DNA of 12,482 nt from Chitinophagaceae bacterium (GCA_025351145.1 JANXWM010000741.1:1-12482), one strand, 5' to 3'. Positions 1 through 6,345 are shown, counted from the first letter of the stretch. The notes: a model not told the origin generated them from the sequence alone. A program made the numbers and translations.

Positions 1-173
1 AACACTACATCCACAAAGCTCATCGCATCTGCATCGGCAGGCATGTGTTTCATCCATGCAGGAATGTCGCGTATACCGGCCAGTTCATTTACAAATATCA
101 TTACCAGGATAGTGATACCCCGAAAAGCATCAATAGACAAAATTCTTTCAGTGCTTAATTTATTGTAATGCAT
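1..173 (-). CDS. Membrane N-acetyltransferase, DUF5009/HGSNAT-like (partial, N-terminus only)
   Basis: Only the first 57 codons are present, and the gene runs off the left edge. The start is the ATG at 173-171; an in-frame stop lies a few codons upstream, so no longer start is possible. The protein begins MHYNKLSTERILSIDAFRGI, then a hydrophobic stretch leading to FVNELAG, then PAWMKHMPADADAMSFVDVV. This R-x-x-SIDAFRG...MIFVNEL...HMPADADxMxFVDVV pattern is the N-terminal signature of bacterial DUF5009 proteins related to heparan-alpha-glucosaminide N-acetyltransferase. These multi-pass inner-membrane proteins are thought to transfer acetyl groups across the membrane to amino sugars. The gene is divergent from a GH18 hydrolase, which would fit recovery of amino sugars, but that link is inference. 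The substrate cannot be judged from this fragment. The family call is fairly secure because the conserved N-terminal block is complete. Confidence 0.82.
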   Translation of the reverse strand, partial: MHYNKLSTERILSIDAFRGITILVMIFVNELAGIRDIPAWMKHMPADADAMSFVDVV

Positions 174-278
174 GTGGGTGAATGTTCAGGTAAATAAGAT
201 TGGTAATGCAAACTAATTTATTCTTTCCGTAAATTGTTGCTGTCTTTTATTTTGTATAAAAAATTTCAACACTACTTT

Positions 279-1421
279 ATGATGAAAAGGAAAGTCGCCT
301 TTGTACGCATTTCTGTTTTTAGTTTAGTTATTGCATCGGTTTTTTTGTGCTTTAAAAAGACAGATACAAAACCGGTAATCATTGCTTATGTTGGCGGATT
401 CCGAGGATTAATTCAAACAGATTCTATTGATGTTAAACGGCTGTCACATATCAATTACGCATTTGTTGACATTAAGGATAACCGTGCATGGCTCCACAAC
501 GAATCAACAGATACCATCAATCTAAGAAAGCTTAACGAGTTAAAGAAACAAAACCCTGATTTAAAAATACTGATCTCTGTTGGCGGGTGGACATGGAGCA
601 AGAATTTTTCTGATGCCGCCCTTACAGATACATCAACAAAAAATTTTGCTTTAAGTGCAGTGGCCATTGTTGCAAAATATCATTTAGATGGTGTAGATAT
701 TGACTGGGAATACCCCGGCATGCAGGGCGATAGTAATGTGTACCGCCCCGAAGACAAACAGCATTATACGCTTCTTTTTAAAGACCTTAGGGAAGGCCTC
801 AACAGCCTGTCAAAAATTGCACATAAACAATATTTTGTAACAACTGCAGTTGGCGGCTCGCAGGATTATATTGAACATACCGAAATGGATAAGGTACAGC
901 TGTACACCGATTTCATCAACGTCATGAGTTACGATTACGCAGATGGCAGCGACAGTATTTCCGGCCATCATACCAATTTATTTACTTCTTCCGGCGATGC
1001 AAATCAATATTCTGCTGACAGGTCTATTCGTGCATTTTTGGCCGCTGGTGTTCCTACAAAAAAATTGGTAATGGGTATTGCTTTTTATGGCAAGGGCTGG
1101 CAAATGCAATCGGCAGATAATAACGGCTTATACCGCAAAGCGTTGAAACCTGCACGTGGCGGTGGTTTTACGCGTTTAAAAGACAGCCTCATTAATAAAA
1201 ACGGGTTCGTTCGTTACTGGGATACTGCGGCCAGCGCCCCTTATCTTTTTAATGCAGAACAAAAAATATTTATCTCCTACGATGATGAAGAATCTGTAAA
1301 AAATAAATGCAACTATGTAAAGCAATATCATCTTGCCGGTGCCATGTTCTGGGAGTATAACGATGATAAAAAAGAATACCTGCTTAAAACAATTGCCAAT
1401 GAATTTAATTACACAAAGTAA
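279..1421 (+). CDS. Glycoside hydrolase family 18 (chitinase-like), membrane-anchored or secreted
   Basis: Predicted endo-acting beta-1,4-N-acetylglucosamine hydrolase of GH18. The frame opens at a TTG at 234, but I take the double ATG at 279/282 because it directly precedes a proper export sequence (MMKRK, then a hydrophobic stretch at about residues 9-24). With the 279 start the protein has 380 residues. The hydrophobic segment ends in FLC, a poor lipobox, so it may be a signal peptide or an uncleaved anchor. The TIM-barrel landmarks are in order: SVGGW (100-104), the catalytic DGVDIDWE (137-144, acid/base Glu144), MSYDYADG (216-223), GIAFYGKGW around 266-274, and the late MFWEYNDD (356-363) carrying the conserved Trp. 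All catalytic residues are present and there is no carbohydrate-binding module. Length is normal for a single-domain GH18. Chitin, chitooligosaccharides or peptidoglycan-like GlcNAc polymers are possible substrates. The stop codon is followed almost at once by repeat copy A. Confidence 0.93.
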   Translation: MMKRKVAFVRISVFSLVIASVFLCFKKTDTKPVIIAYVGGFRGLIQTDSIDVKRLSHINYAFVDIKDNRAWLHNESTDTINLRKLNELKKQNPDLKILISVGGWTWSKNFSDAALTDTSTKNFALSAVAIVAKYHLDGVDIDWEYPGMQGDSNVYRPEDKQHYTLLFKDLREGLNSLSKIAHKQYFVTTAVGGSQDYIEHTEMDKVQLYTDFINVMSYDYADGSDSISGHHTNLFTSSGDANQYSADRSIRAFLAAGVPTKKLVMGIAFYGKGWQMQSADNNGLYRKALKPARGGGFTRLKDSLINKNGFVRYWDTAASAPYLFNAEQKIFISYDDEESVKNKCNYVKQYHLAGAMFWEYNDDKKEYLLKTIANEFNYTK

Positions 1422-1423
1422 TA

Positions 1424-1482
1424 AGTATTTGTTGCCGGCAGAAGTACATCTATGAAGCTTTACTTGCGTCGCACTCTTGTAC
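1424..1482 (+). repeat. Intergenic repeat copy A
   Basis: Plus-orientation copy of the window's repeat family, starting about 2 bases after the GH18 stop codon. The exact 19-bp core TTGCGTCGCACTCTTGTAC is at 1464-1482. The upstream half shares TTG-CCGG-CA-x-AAGTACAT with copy B and CTATGA-x-GCT with copies E and F. Unlike B, C and E, it lacks the GTTCGG extension after the core. It faces copy B inward, with the two small minus-strand genes between them. Confidence 0.85.
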
Positions 1483-1525
1483 TCCATAACACAATTTAGC
1501 TTTTACCGTCAGGTATGTATCATCA

Positions 1526-1852
1526 TTAAAGTACAGTTCCAATTGCAGTTTCAACCGCTTTTTGCAACACATTCAAAGCTGCATTGGCAGCATTTTGGGC
1601 AGTAACTTTCGAAATAAGAGCAATCGCACTTAATTCTGACTGAAGTATATCTTTTTCATCGGCTAATCGTTTTTTAAAAAACTCATCGCTTATCTCATCC
1701 GCCATTCTTAGGCTTATAAGTAATTCTATACGGCCCTGTTTGCTTAAAAGAAAACCATTGGTAGCGTCTTTAACAATGCTCCAGTCATCTTTTACTTCTC
1801 CTTTAATTGCAGCGACTACATCGGCAAATACCTGGTTTATATCTAAGCTCAT
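1526..1852 (-). CDS. Small helical protein of unknown function
   Basis: A 108-residue protein that I do not recognise. It starts MSLDINQVFADVVAAIKGEV and has no signal peptide or membrane segment, so it is probably cytoplasmic. The composition suggests an almost entirely alpha-helical fold: an N-terminal amphipathic helix (about 5-20), a central charged region with SKQGRIELLISLRMADEIS (37-55) and KKRLADEKDILQSEL (60-74), and an Ala-rich C-terminal helix (about 75-105). There are no catalytic-looking Cys/His clusters. It lies 52 bases downstream of the lipoprotein gene on the same strand, so the two may form a small operon, although the gap also contains a plausible promoter. Its 3' end converges with the chitinase gene. 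The clean reading frame, well-formed ATG and lack of a better overlapping frame make it a likely real gene. Both genes lie between repeat copies A and B. Confidence 0.72.
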   Translation of the reverse strand: MSLDINQVFADVVAAIKGEVKDDWSIVKDATNGFLLSKQGRIELLISLRMADEISDEFFKKRLADEKDILQSELSAIALISKVTAQNAANAALNVLQKAVETAIGTVL

Positions 1853-1874
1853 TTTGTTTGATTTTTTGGGGTTA

Positions 1875-1903
1875 TAAAAATATTTCTACAGTTTTATTTT
1901 CAA
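1875..1903 (-). promoter_or_regulatory. Candidate Bacteroidota promoter for the 108-residue gene
   Basis: On the minus strand there is a TTG (1903-1901), an 18-base spacer, then TATTTTTA (1882-1875), which matches TAnnTTTG at 7 of 8 positions. The spacing agrees with the Bacteroidota -33/-7 pattern. Transcription would start about 15 bases before the ATG at 1852. The region is AT-rich, so a chance match is quite possible. Confidence 0.35.
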
Positions 1904-1904
1904 T

Positions 1905-2369
1905 TTATCTGGCTTTAGACAATGCCTGTTCTTCAACCAGCACCGGTGCCCAAAATGCCTGCAGATCTGCATTGTAGGCTATTAACTCTCCGTTTGAAAG
2001 TGTATCTCTTTTTTTATGATCATCTTTATACTCTGCAAATTTTTTGCTTAATATGGTGACTGAGTTTACAATATCTTTTGCTTTATCCCTGTTCTGATTT
2101 ATTAACAAGATTGAATGTATCTCCGTTTCAATTGCAATATACTGGTCTGAGTAAAGTGCATAATTTTTTTTATCTGCAGGCGCATCTATCATTTCAAGAT
2201 ATAGCTTATCGGTCATTTTTGCAGCGTTTACAATCTGCGCTTCAAGATCAGCACTGTAAGAGGGAACCAGGTGAACCTGGCAACTGTTTAATACCGATAG
2301 TAAAAAAAGAAGCACCATTGATGTTTTGGTGGCTAAAAAAAGTCGGGGGGAAACCTGCCTGCTTTTCAT
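1905..2369 (-). CDS. Putative lipoprotein of unknown function
   Basis: A 154-residue protein with a basic N-terminus (MKSRQVSPRLFLATK), a hydrophobic core (about 18-27) and a lipobox-like VLNSC ending at Cys30. This suggests signal peptidase II processing and membrane anchoring. The mature part of about 125 residues appears helical and charged: VPSYSADLEAQIVNAAKMTD (35-54), a YALYSDQYIAIETEI segment (70-84), and KKFAEYKDDHKKRDTLSNGE (109-128). It vaguely resembles small Bacteroidota lipoproteins that carry a C-x(n)-VPSY motif after the lipidated Cys and repeat the Y-x-x-YIAxxxEI pattern, but I know of no assigned function. It is the promoter-proximal gene of the small minus-strand pair. The sequence between its start and the corA stop carries repeat copy B. 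Lipoprotein status is fairly likely; the function is unknown. Confidence 0.78.
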   Translation of the reverse strand: MKSRQVSPRLFLATKTSMVLLFLLSVLNSCQVHLVPSYSADLEAQIVNAAKMTDKLYLEMIDAPADKKNYALYSDQYIAIETEIHSILLINQNRDKAKDIVNSVTILSKKFAEYKDDHKKRDTLSNGELIAYNADLQAFWAPVLVEEQALSKAR

Positions 2370-2525
2370 GATTAGTTGATTTGGTTTTATTTAAAAGTTT
2401 TTGAAACGGGGGTAATTGAATACGGCACTGGTAAATCAGTATTTGAAATTACTATTTTTCCGGAATAGCAACAGCTTAAAAAATATTTTTGTGAACAGGC
2501 TGTGCTTTTTTTGCCAAACTGAAAC

Positions 2526-2590
2526 CCGAACGTACAAGAGTGCGACGCAAGAGACGATGCCCAATGTACTTATGCCCGGTCAATAAAATT
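2526..2590 (-). repeat. Intergenic repeat copy B
   Basis: Minus-orientation copy. Its outer end lies about 10 bases after the corA stop codon, so relative to corA it has the same position and polarity as copy A has to the chitinase gene. The exact 19-bp core is at 2550-2532, followed by GTTCGG (2531-2526). Its outer half reads TTGACCGGGCATAAGTACAT, and it shares a GGCATCG-y-CTC block with copy D just before the core. Confidence 0.85.
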
Positions 2591-2599
2591 TCTTTTGTA

Positions 2600-3697
2600 C
2601 TAAAACCATCCGCGGCGTTTAAAAGTAAAGATCATCCACACGGGAATTAAAAACATTAAGCCAAGTGCTATATAAAAACCCGCTTGCTGGTGGGCAAGTG
2701 GTATTACATCGAAGTTCATTCCAAAGATGCCGCCAATGATGGTCGCGGGTGCAAGCAGGCAGGTTACAATGGTCATTACTTTCATTACTTCGTTTAGCTT
2801 CAGATTTACTTTGTTCATGTAAAGGTCTTGCAGCGTAATCATCATATCGCGGTAGTTTTCTACCAGGTCGCTGGCCTGCACAATATGATCGTACACATCT
2901 TTAAAATATTTTTGGGTACGCTCTTCCAGCAGTTCACTGTCGCTGCGCAGGAAGCCGTTTACCATATCCCTTACCGGGGCAATATTTCTTTTTAAAACGA
3001 TAAGCTCTTTTCTTAAACTGCTGATGCGGGCAAGCGAACGGGTGTTGCCGTAGCGGATAATTTCTTCTTCAAGTTCTTCTATTTTTTCGCCGAGCTTTTC
3101 AAGTACATTGTAGTAATTGTCTACGATAAGATCAATCATAGAATAGCACAAATAATCTGCATTGCTCTGCCTCAGCCTGGTGTTGCTGATGCGCAGTTTT
3201 TCACGCAGCGGATTAAATACATCTTTGTCTTTAAACTCCTGGAAACTGAGTATAAATTTTTTACCCAGCACAATACTGATTTGTTCTGTTTCAACGGCGC
3301 CTTCTTTATCGTTAAAATAAAGCATGTTGAGCAGGCAGAACAATACATCGTCTACCTCATCCATCTTGGGGCGCTGGCCTATACTGAGTATATCTTCCAT
3401 TAACAGGTAGTGGATGCCGTAGTGGTGGCAAAGCGTTTCAACTTCGGTTTTGCGTATACCATCAATATTTATCCAGCTTATATTGTTATTGTCTTTAAAG
3501 GGAAAACAGGCTTCAACACTCTTAAGGTCTTTTTCGGTTAAAGTGCTGGCATTGTAATCGTATACATAAATGGTTGTTTCTTTGGCTTCTTCCCTTACCG
3601 GTATTACGGTTGGGTTAATCCTGAATATTTCTTTGGTACGCCTTGTATTAAAAAAAGGGAATATGATCTGCAGGTATTTTTTTGGAGTAGTCATCAT
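2600..3697 (-). CDS. corA: CorA-family magnesium/cobalt transport protein
   Basis: A homopentameric inner-membrane channel that takes up Mg2+ (and can pass Co2+ or Ni2+). At 365 residues it has normal CorA length. Residues 1 to about 190 form the cytoplasmic alpha/beta domain, including a MEDILSIGQRPKMDEVDDVL block (100-119). A long charged helical stalk follows (about 195-300, with EKIEELEEEIIRYG at 204-217). The two C-terminal membrane helices (about 307-325 and 339-358) flank the selectivity signature GMN at 326-328 in the context GGIFGMNFD. The protein ends in basic KRRGWF, as expected for cytosolic C-termini. There are two adjacent ATG codons at 3697 and 3694; I use the first. It is divergent from comB with a 169-base gap. 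Some relatives act as Zn2+ exporters (ZntB), but the GMN context and length favour CorA proper. Confidence 0.94.
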   Translation of the reverse strand: MMTTPKKYLQIIFPFFNTRRTKEIFRINPTVIPVREEAKETTIYVYDYNASTLTEKDLKSVEACFPFKDNNNISWINIDGIRKTEVETLCHHYGIHYLLMEDILSIGQRPKMDEVDDVLFCLLNMLYFNDKEGAVETEQISIVLGKKFILSFQEFKDKDVFNPLREKLRISNTRLRQSNADYLCYSMIDLIVDNYYNVLEKLGEKIEELEEEIIRYGNTRSLARISSLRKELIVLKRNIAPVRDMVNGFLRSDSELLEERTQKYFKDVYDHIVQASDLVENYRDMMITLQDLYMNKVNLKLNEVMKVMTIVTCLLAPATIIGGIFGMNFDVIPLAHQQAGFYIALGLMFLIPVWMIFTFKRRGWF

Positions 3698-3775
3698 CAG
3701 TTACAGGTATTGATAAATAATCAATCATCGTTATTCAGCCGAAAAGATACGAAAACCATTTATTGAAATGCTGTT

Positions 3776-3798
3776 GCTGATTTTGAATGTTAATCAGC
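3776..3798. promoter_or_regulatory. Inverted repeat in the corA-comB divergent region
   Basis: GCTGATT (3776-3782) and AATCAGC (3792-3798) form a perfect 7-bp inverted repeat with a 9-base loop. It sits between two divergent genes, about 80 bases from the corA start and 70 from the comB start. It could be an operator, but no U-tract follows, so it is not a terminator. One such repeat could arise by chance. Confidence 0.25.
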
Positions 3799-3853
3799 CA
3801 GTTTAAAAAAAATGAATTAAACACTTGCCATAAAAGCTGTTGCTGTACAGTTG

Positions 3854-3861
3854 TATATTTG
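3854..3861 (+). promoter_or_regulatory. Perfect TAnnTTTG -7 box directly before comB
   Basis: TATATTTG matches the Bacteroidota -7 consensus TAnnTTTG exactly and ends only 5 bases before the comB ATG (3867). If used, transcription would begin at or within a few bases of the start codon, giving a leaderless message. No TTG lies at the usual 17-23 base distance upstream (the nearest are 11 and 26 bases away), so the -33 element is weak or absent. Confidence 0.55.
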
Positions 3862-3866
3862 CCGCC

Positions 3867-4589
3867 ATGCAAAACAAACCATACCTGCATACGATACTTT
3901 CGCCGGGGCTGTTGAACCTTTACGAAGTAAAAGACAGTATTGTTGTAATCATTGATGTATTTCGTGCCACATCTACTATGGCAACGGCTCTTTACAATGG
4001 TGCAGAAAAAATAATTCCTGTGGCCAAAGTGGAAGACTGCATTGCCATTGGCAAAGAACTAAACGCAGTTACCGCAGGCGAAAGAGACGGCAAAATAATT
4101 GAAGGCCTGCAGCATGGCAATTCACCGGCAGAATATCCACGTTCATTTATTGATGGTAAAACACTTGTGCTTACCACAACCAATGGCACCAAATTACTGC
4201 ACATGGCTTTAGATAAAGGTGCGGTAGAAGTGATGACCGGCTCCTTCCCCAACCTGTCCTCGGTTTGCGGGCATTTAATGAAGGCAAACAAAAATGTAAT
4301 CCTCGGATGTTCTGCATGGAAAGACCGGTTTAACCTTGAAGACACCTTATTTGCCGGTGCCGTAATTAACCGCATAAAAGAAAATTTCACCATTCACTGC
4401 GATAGCAGTTTAATGGCAGAAGATATGTACAACCTGCACAAAAACGATATGTACAGCTTTATCCGCAAAACAACGCACTGGCATAGGCTCTCAGCATTTG
4501 GACTGGAGAAAGACCTTGAATTTTGTGTAACCCATGATGTGGCCAATGTGCTCCCTGTTTATAAAAACGGGGCGTTGGTTGCTGTGTAA
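3867..4589 (+). CDS. comB: ComB-family 2-phosphosulfolactate phosphatase
   Basis: Predicted Mg2+-dependent phosphatase that converts 2-phospho-3-sulfolactate to 3-sulfolactate, a step known from archaeal coenzyme M synthesis and bacterial sulfolactate formation. The frame opens with a TTG at 3840, but I choose the ATG at 3867. It gives the family's usual N-terminus (MQNKPYLH) and about 240 residues, and it lies just past a perfect -7 box. The ComB landmarks are all visible: IIDVFRATST (28-37), AGERDGKIIEGLQHGNSP (70-87), TTTNGT (103-108), GSFPNLSSV (125-133) and CSAWKDRFNLEDTLFAGA (148-165). The protein is soluble and cytosolic. No comA, comC or other sulfonate genes lie nearby, so the physiological pathway is open. 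A role linked to sulfonolipid or cysteate metabolism of Bacteroidota is possible but speculative. The family call is strong; the exact substrate is less certain. Confidence 0.88.
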   Translation: MQNKPYLHTILSPGLLNLYEVKDSIVVIIDVFRATSTMATALYNGAEKIIPVAKVEDCIAIGKELNAVTAGERDGKIIEGLQHGNSPAEYPRSFIDGKTLVLTTTNGTKLLHMALDKGAVEVMTGSFPNLSSVCGHLMKANKNVILGCSAWKDRFNLEDTLFAGAVINRIKENFTIHCDSSLMAEDMYNLHKNDMYSFIRKTTHWHRLSAFGLEKDLEFCVTHDVANVLPVYKNGALVAV

Positions 4590-4615
4590 AATGAGCACTG
4601 CTTATTGTTACTGAA

Positions 4616-4685
4616 ATACATTTTTTGAACCATACTGCAAATCAATTTTCACCGTTCCTTGCGTCGCACTCTTGTACGTTCGGAA
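4616..4685 (+). repeat. Intergenic repeat copy C
   Basis: Plus-orientation copy starting about 26 bases after the comB stop. The core TTGCGTCGCACTCTTGTAC is at 4659-4677, followed by GTTCGGAA. Its outer end (TACATTTTTTGAACC) resembles that of copy D read on the other strand (TATTTTTTATGAACC). The middle part is the most diverged of the family. Confidence 0.82.
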
Positions 4686-4690
4686 CAATA

Positions 4691-4770
4691 AGCGACAAGC
4701 TACGAGCCGTGAGCCACGAGCTTCCGGCAAAATACATGAGCTCATGGCTCGCAGCTAAAAGCTCATAGCT
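4691..4770. repeat. Inverted 7-bp-period arrays (AGCnnnn / GCTnnnn)
   Basis: AGC occurs at 4691, 4698, 4705, 4712 and 4719, exactly every 7 bases. GCT occurs at 4740, 4747, 4754, 4761 and 4768, again exactly every 7 bases. The two 31-base arrays are inverted around an 18-base loop (4722-4739). On one strand each unit approximates GCTYRYR. The AGC/GCT triplets pair in register, and a one-unit slip pairs some spacers even better (TACG with TGCG, CGTG with CATG), so several hairpin registers are possible. The structure sits inside the copy C/D pair. Confidence 0.85.
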
Positions 4771-4778
4771 ATTCTTCA

Positions 4779-4841
4779 GTAAAAGAGTGCGACGCAAGAG
4801 GCGATGCCATGGAAACCAATGGCCGGGTTCATAAAAAATAC
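4779..4841 (-). repeat. Intergenic repeat copy D
   Basis: Minus-orientation copy facing copy C. The core at 4797-4779 matches the consensus at 18 of 19 positions (TTTTAC instead of TTGTAC at its end). It keeps the GGCATCGCCTC block before the core, shared with copy B, and an outer ATGAACCCGG end. It lacks the GTTCGG extension. Confidence 0.82.
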
Positions 4842-4881
4842 TTATAATGCTGAGCGGCATTAAAAACATTGCAATCGTGGT

Positions 4882-4889
4882 TACATTTG
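4882..4889 (+). promoter_or_regulatory. Perfect TAnnTTTG -7 box directly before rlmD
   Basis: TACATTTG matches TAnnTTTG exactly and ends 4 bases before the GTG start at 4894. The following CGCC spacer closely resembles the CCGCC spacer in front of comB. A transcript from here would have essentially no 5' leader. No clear TTG is found at the -33 position. The box supports GTG at 4894 as the true start. Confidence 0.55.
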
Positions 4890-4893
4890 CGCC

Positions 4894-6321
4894 GTGAGAA
4901 GACAAAAAAATGTAATACTGGAAAATATTGCAGTAGAAGATTATGCTGCAGAAGGCAAATCACTTGCCAGGCTGGATGGTAAGGTAATTTTTATAGAAGG
5001 CGCCATACCCGGCGATGTGGTGGATGTGGTTCTTTTAAAAAATAAAAAAGACTGGGCCGAAGGCAGAACAACGGCGTTTAAAAAATATTCTCCGCTTCGC
5101 ATAGAACCATTTTGTACGCATTTTGGTACCTGTGGCGGCTGCCAATGGCAAATGCTCCCTTACGAACAGCAACTCTTCTACAAACAAAAACAGGTTACAG
5201 ATAACCTGCAGCGTATTGGCAAAGTTGCACTGCCGCCCATACAACCTATAATAGGGTGCAGTAATACCACGCAATACCGCAATAAAATGGAATATACTTT
5301 TTCTAACAAAAAGTTTATACCGGATGATGCGTTTAGAAAAATGAAAGCGATGGGGGAAGATACTGATGCGGCTGTATTGCAGGATGTGGGGGGCTTTCAC
5401 GCAAAAGGGATTTTTGATAAAGTGGTAGAAATAGATGTTTGCCACCTGCAGGCCGAACCAACAAACCTGATAAGAAAAGCCGTGGCAGATTTTGTAAAGC
5501 AAAACAAGCTTCCGTTCTACGATATAAAACATAAAACAGGATGGTTGCGCAATATACTGGTGCGTATGGCAGGCACAGGCGAAATGATGGTGAACCTGGT
5601 AATTAATCATGAAGATGAAACAGCACGCATTCAATTACTCGATCATTTACTGGCATCATTTCCCGGTATTACTACTTTGCTGTACACCATTAATCCAAAA
5701 GTAAACGACAGCCTCCTCGGCCTTGAGCCGGTTACTTATTTTGGCAAAGGGTTTATTATAGAAAAGCTGGAAGATTTTCAGTTTAAGATAAGTGTGAAAT
5801 CATTTTTTCAAACCAATACAAAGCAGGCCGAAAACCTTTACCGCATTACAAGAGATTTTGCCGAATTGAATGGTGAACAGATTGTTTACGATCTGTATTG
5901 CGGTACCGGCAGCATAGGTATTTTTGTAAGCAGGCTGGCTAAAAAAGTGATTGGTGTAGAATTAGTGGAAGATGCTGTTAAAGATGCGAATGAAAATGCT
6001 TTACTCAATAACATTGAACATGCAAGCTTCTTTTGCGGCGACACTATAAAAATATGCGATGATGCTTTTTTTGCCACACATGGCAGGCCGGATGTAATTA
6101 TTACCGACCCTCCACGGGCAGGCATGCATGAAAAGCTTGTAGAAAAATTATTGGAAATTGCTGCGCCGATTATTGTTTATGTAAGCTGTAACCCCGCCAC
6201 ACAGGCAAGGGATTTATCTTTACTGGGCGAAAAATATACTGTAGAAAAAATTCAACCCGTAGATATGTTTCCGCATACATTGCACATAGAAAATGTGGTG
6301 CAGCTAAAACTTAAAAAATGA
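4894..6321 (+). CDS. rlmD: 23S rRNA (uracil-C5)-methyltransferase, RlmD/RumA family
   Basis: SAM-dependent enzyme that forms 5-methyluridine in 23S rRNA, classically at U1939. It has 475 residues and begins with GTG at 4894; no in-frame ATG is available before the conserved domain. An N-terminal TRAM RNA-binding domain (about 7-64, with VEDYAAEGKSLARLDGKV at 14-31) is followed by a 4Fe-4S motif: Cys74, Cys80 and Cys83 in CTHFGTCGGC, plus Cys183. The catalytic domain shows SFFQTNTKQAENLY (303-316), the SAM loop DLYCGTGSIG (333-342), TDPPRAGMH (404-412), the nucleophile Cys432 in VSCNP, and HIEN with the likely base Glu466. All key residues are intact. The related RlmCD and RlmC enzymes share this layout, so the exact uridine is inferred. 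The rhomboid gene follows after 24 bases, suggesting a shared transcript. Confidence 0.93.
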   Translation: MRRQKNVILENIAVEDYAAEGKSLARLDGKVIFIEGAIPGDVVDVVLLKNKKDWAEGRTTAFKKYSPLRIEPFCTHFGTCGGCQWQMLPYEQQLFYKQKQVTDNLQRIGKVALPPIQPIIGCSNTTQYRNKMEYTFSNKKFIPDDAFRKMKAMGEDTDAAVLQDVGGFHAKGIFDKVVEIDVCHLQAEPTNLIRKAVADFVKQNKLPFYDIKHKTGWLRNILVRMAGTGEMMVNLVINHEDETARIQLLDHLLASFPGITTLLYTINPKVNDSLLGLEPVTYFGKGFIIEKLEDFQFKISVKSFFQTNTKQAENLYRITRDFAELNGEQIVYDLYCGTGSIGIFVSRLAKKVIGVELVEDAVKDANENALLNNIEHASFFCGDTIKICDDAFFATHGRPDVIITDPPRAGMHEKLVEKLLEIAAPIIVYVSCNPATQARDLSLLGEKYTVEKIQPVDMFPHTLHIENVVQLKLKK

Positions 6322-6345
6322 TTATTAAAAATTTAATTGATAAAA

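Larger units (their letters stand above)
4616..4841. repeat. Composite inverted-pair element filling the comB-rlmD gap
   Basis: The 304-base interval between comB and rlmD holds no gene. It is nearly filled by one structure: copy C, an inner inverted heptad array, and copy D in opposite orientation. The two outer arms are about 62-70 bases each and face inward, so the transcript could fold into a long imperfect hairpin. The layout resembles paired REP elements (REPIN or BIME), in which two inverted short repeats flank a spacer and move together with the help of a RAYT transposase. That is inference; no such enzyme is in this window. The right end stops about 40 bases before the rlmD -7 box, so the element may border that promoter. 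Confidence 0.75.

Noticed and set aside
234..278. TTG start of the GH18 frame adding 15 residues
   Set aside because: The added residues precede a proper signal sequence that already begins at the ATG pair 279/282. The TTG starts at 3840 (comB) and 6337 (rhomboid) were rejected for similar reasons.
1176..1487. 103-codon minus-strand open frame over the end of the chitinase gene
   Set aside because: It is antisense to conserved GH18 sequence, and its beginning is encoded by repeat copy A.
2468..2515. ACAGC...GCTGT hairpin followed by a T-run as a plus-strand terminator
   Set aside because: The stem is only 5 bp with a loop of over 20 bases, and no plus-strand gene ends upstream of it.
4642..4905. 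87-codon minus-strand open frame across the comB-rlmD gap
   Set aside because: It runs through the repeat copies and heptad arrays and overlaps the rlmD start. Its composition is that of the repeats, so it is an accidental frame.
5035..5634. 199-codon minus-strand open frame inside rlmD
   Set aside because: It is fully antisense to a strongly conserved gene, and its Phe/Cys/His-rich composition is typical of shadow frames.
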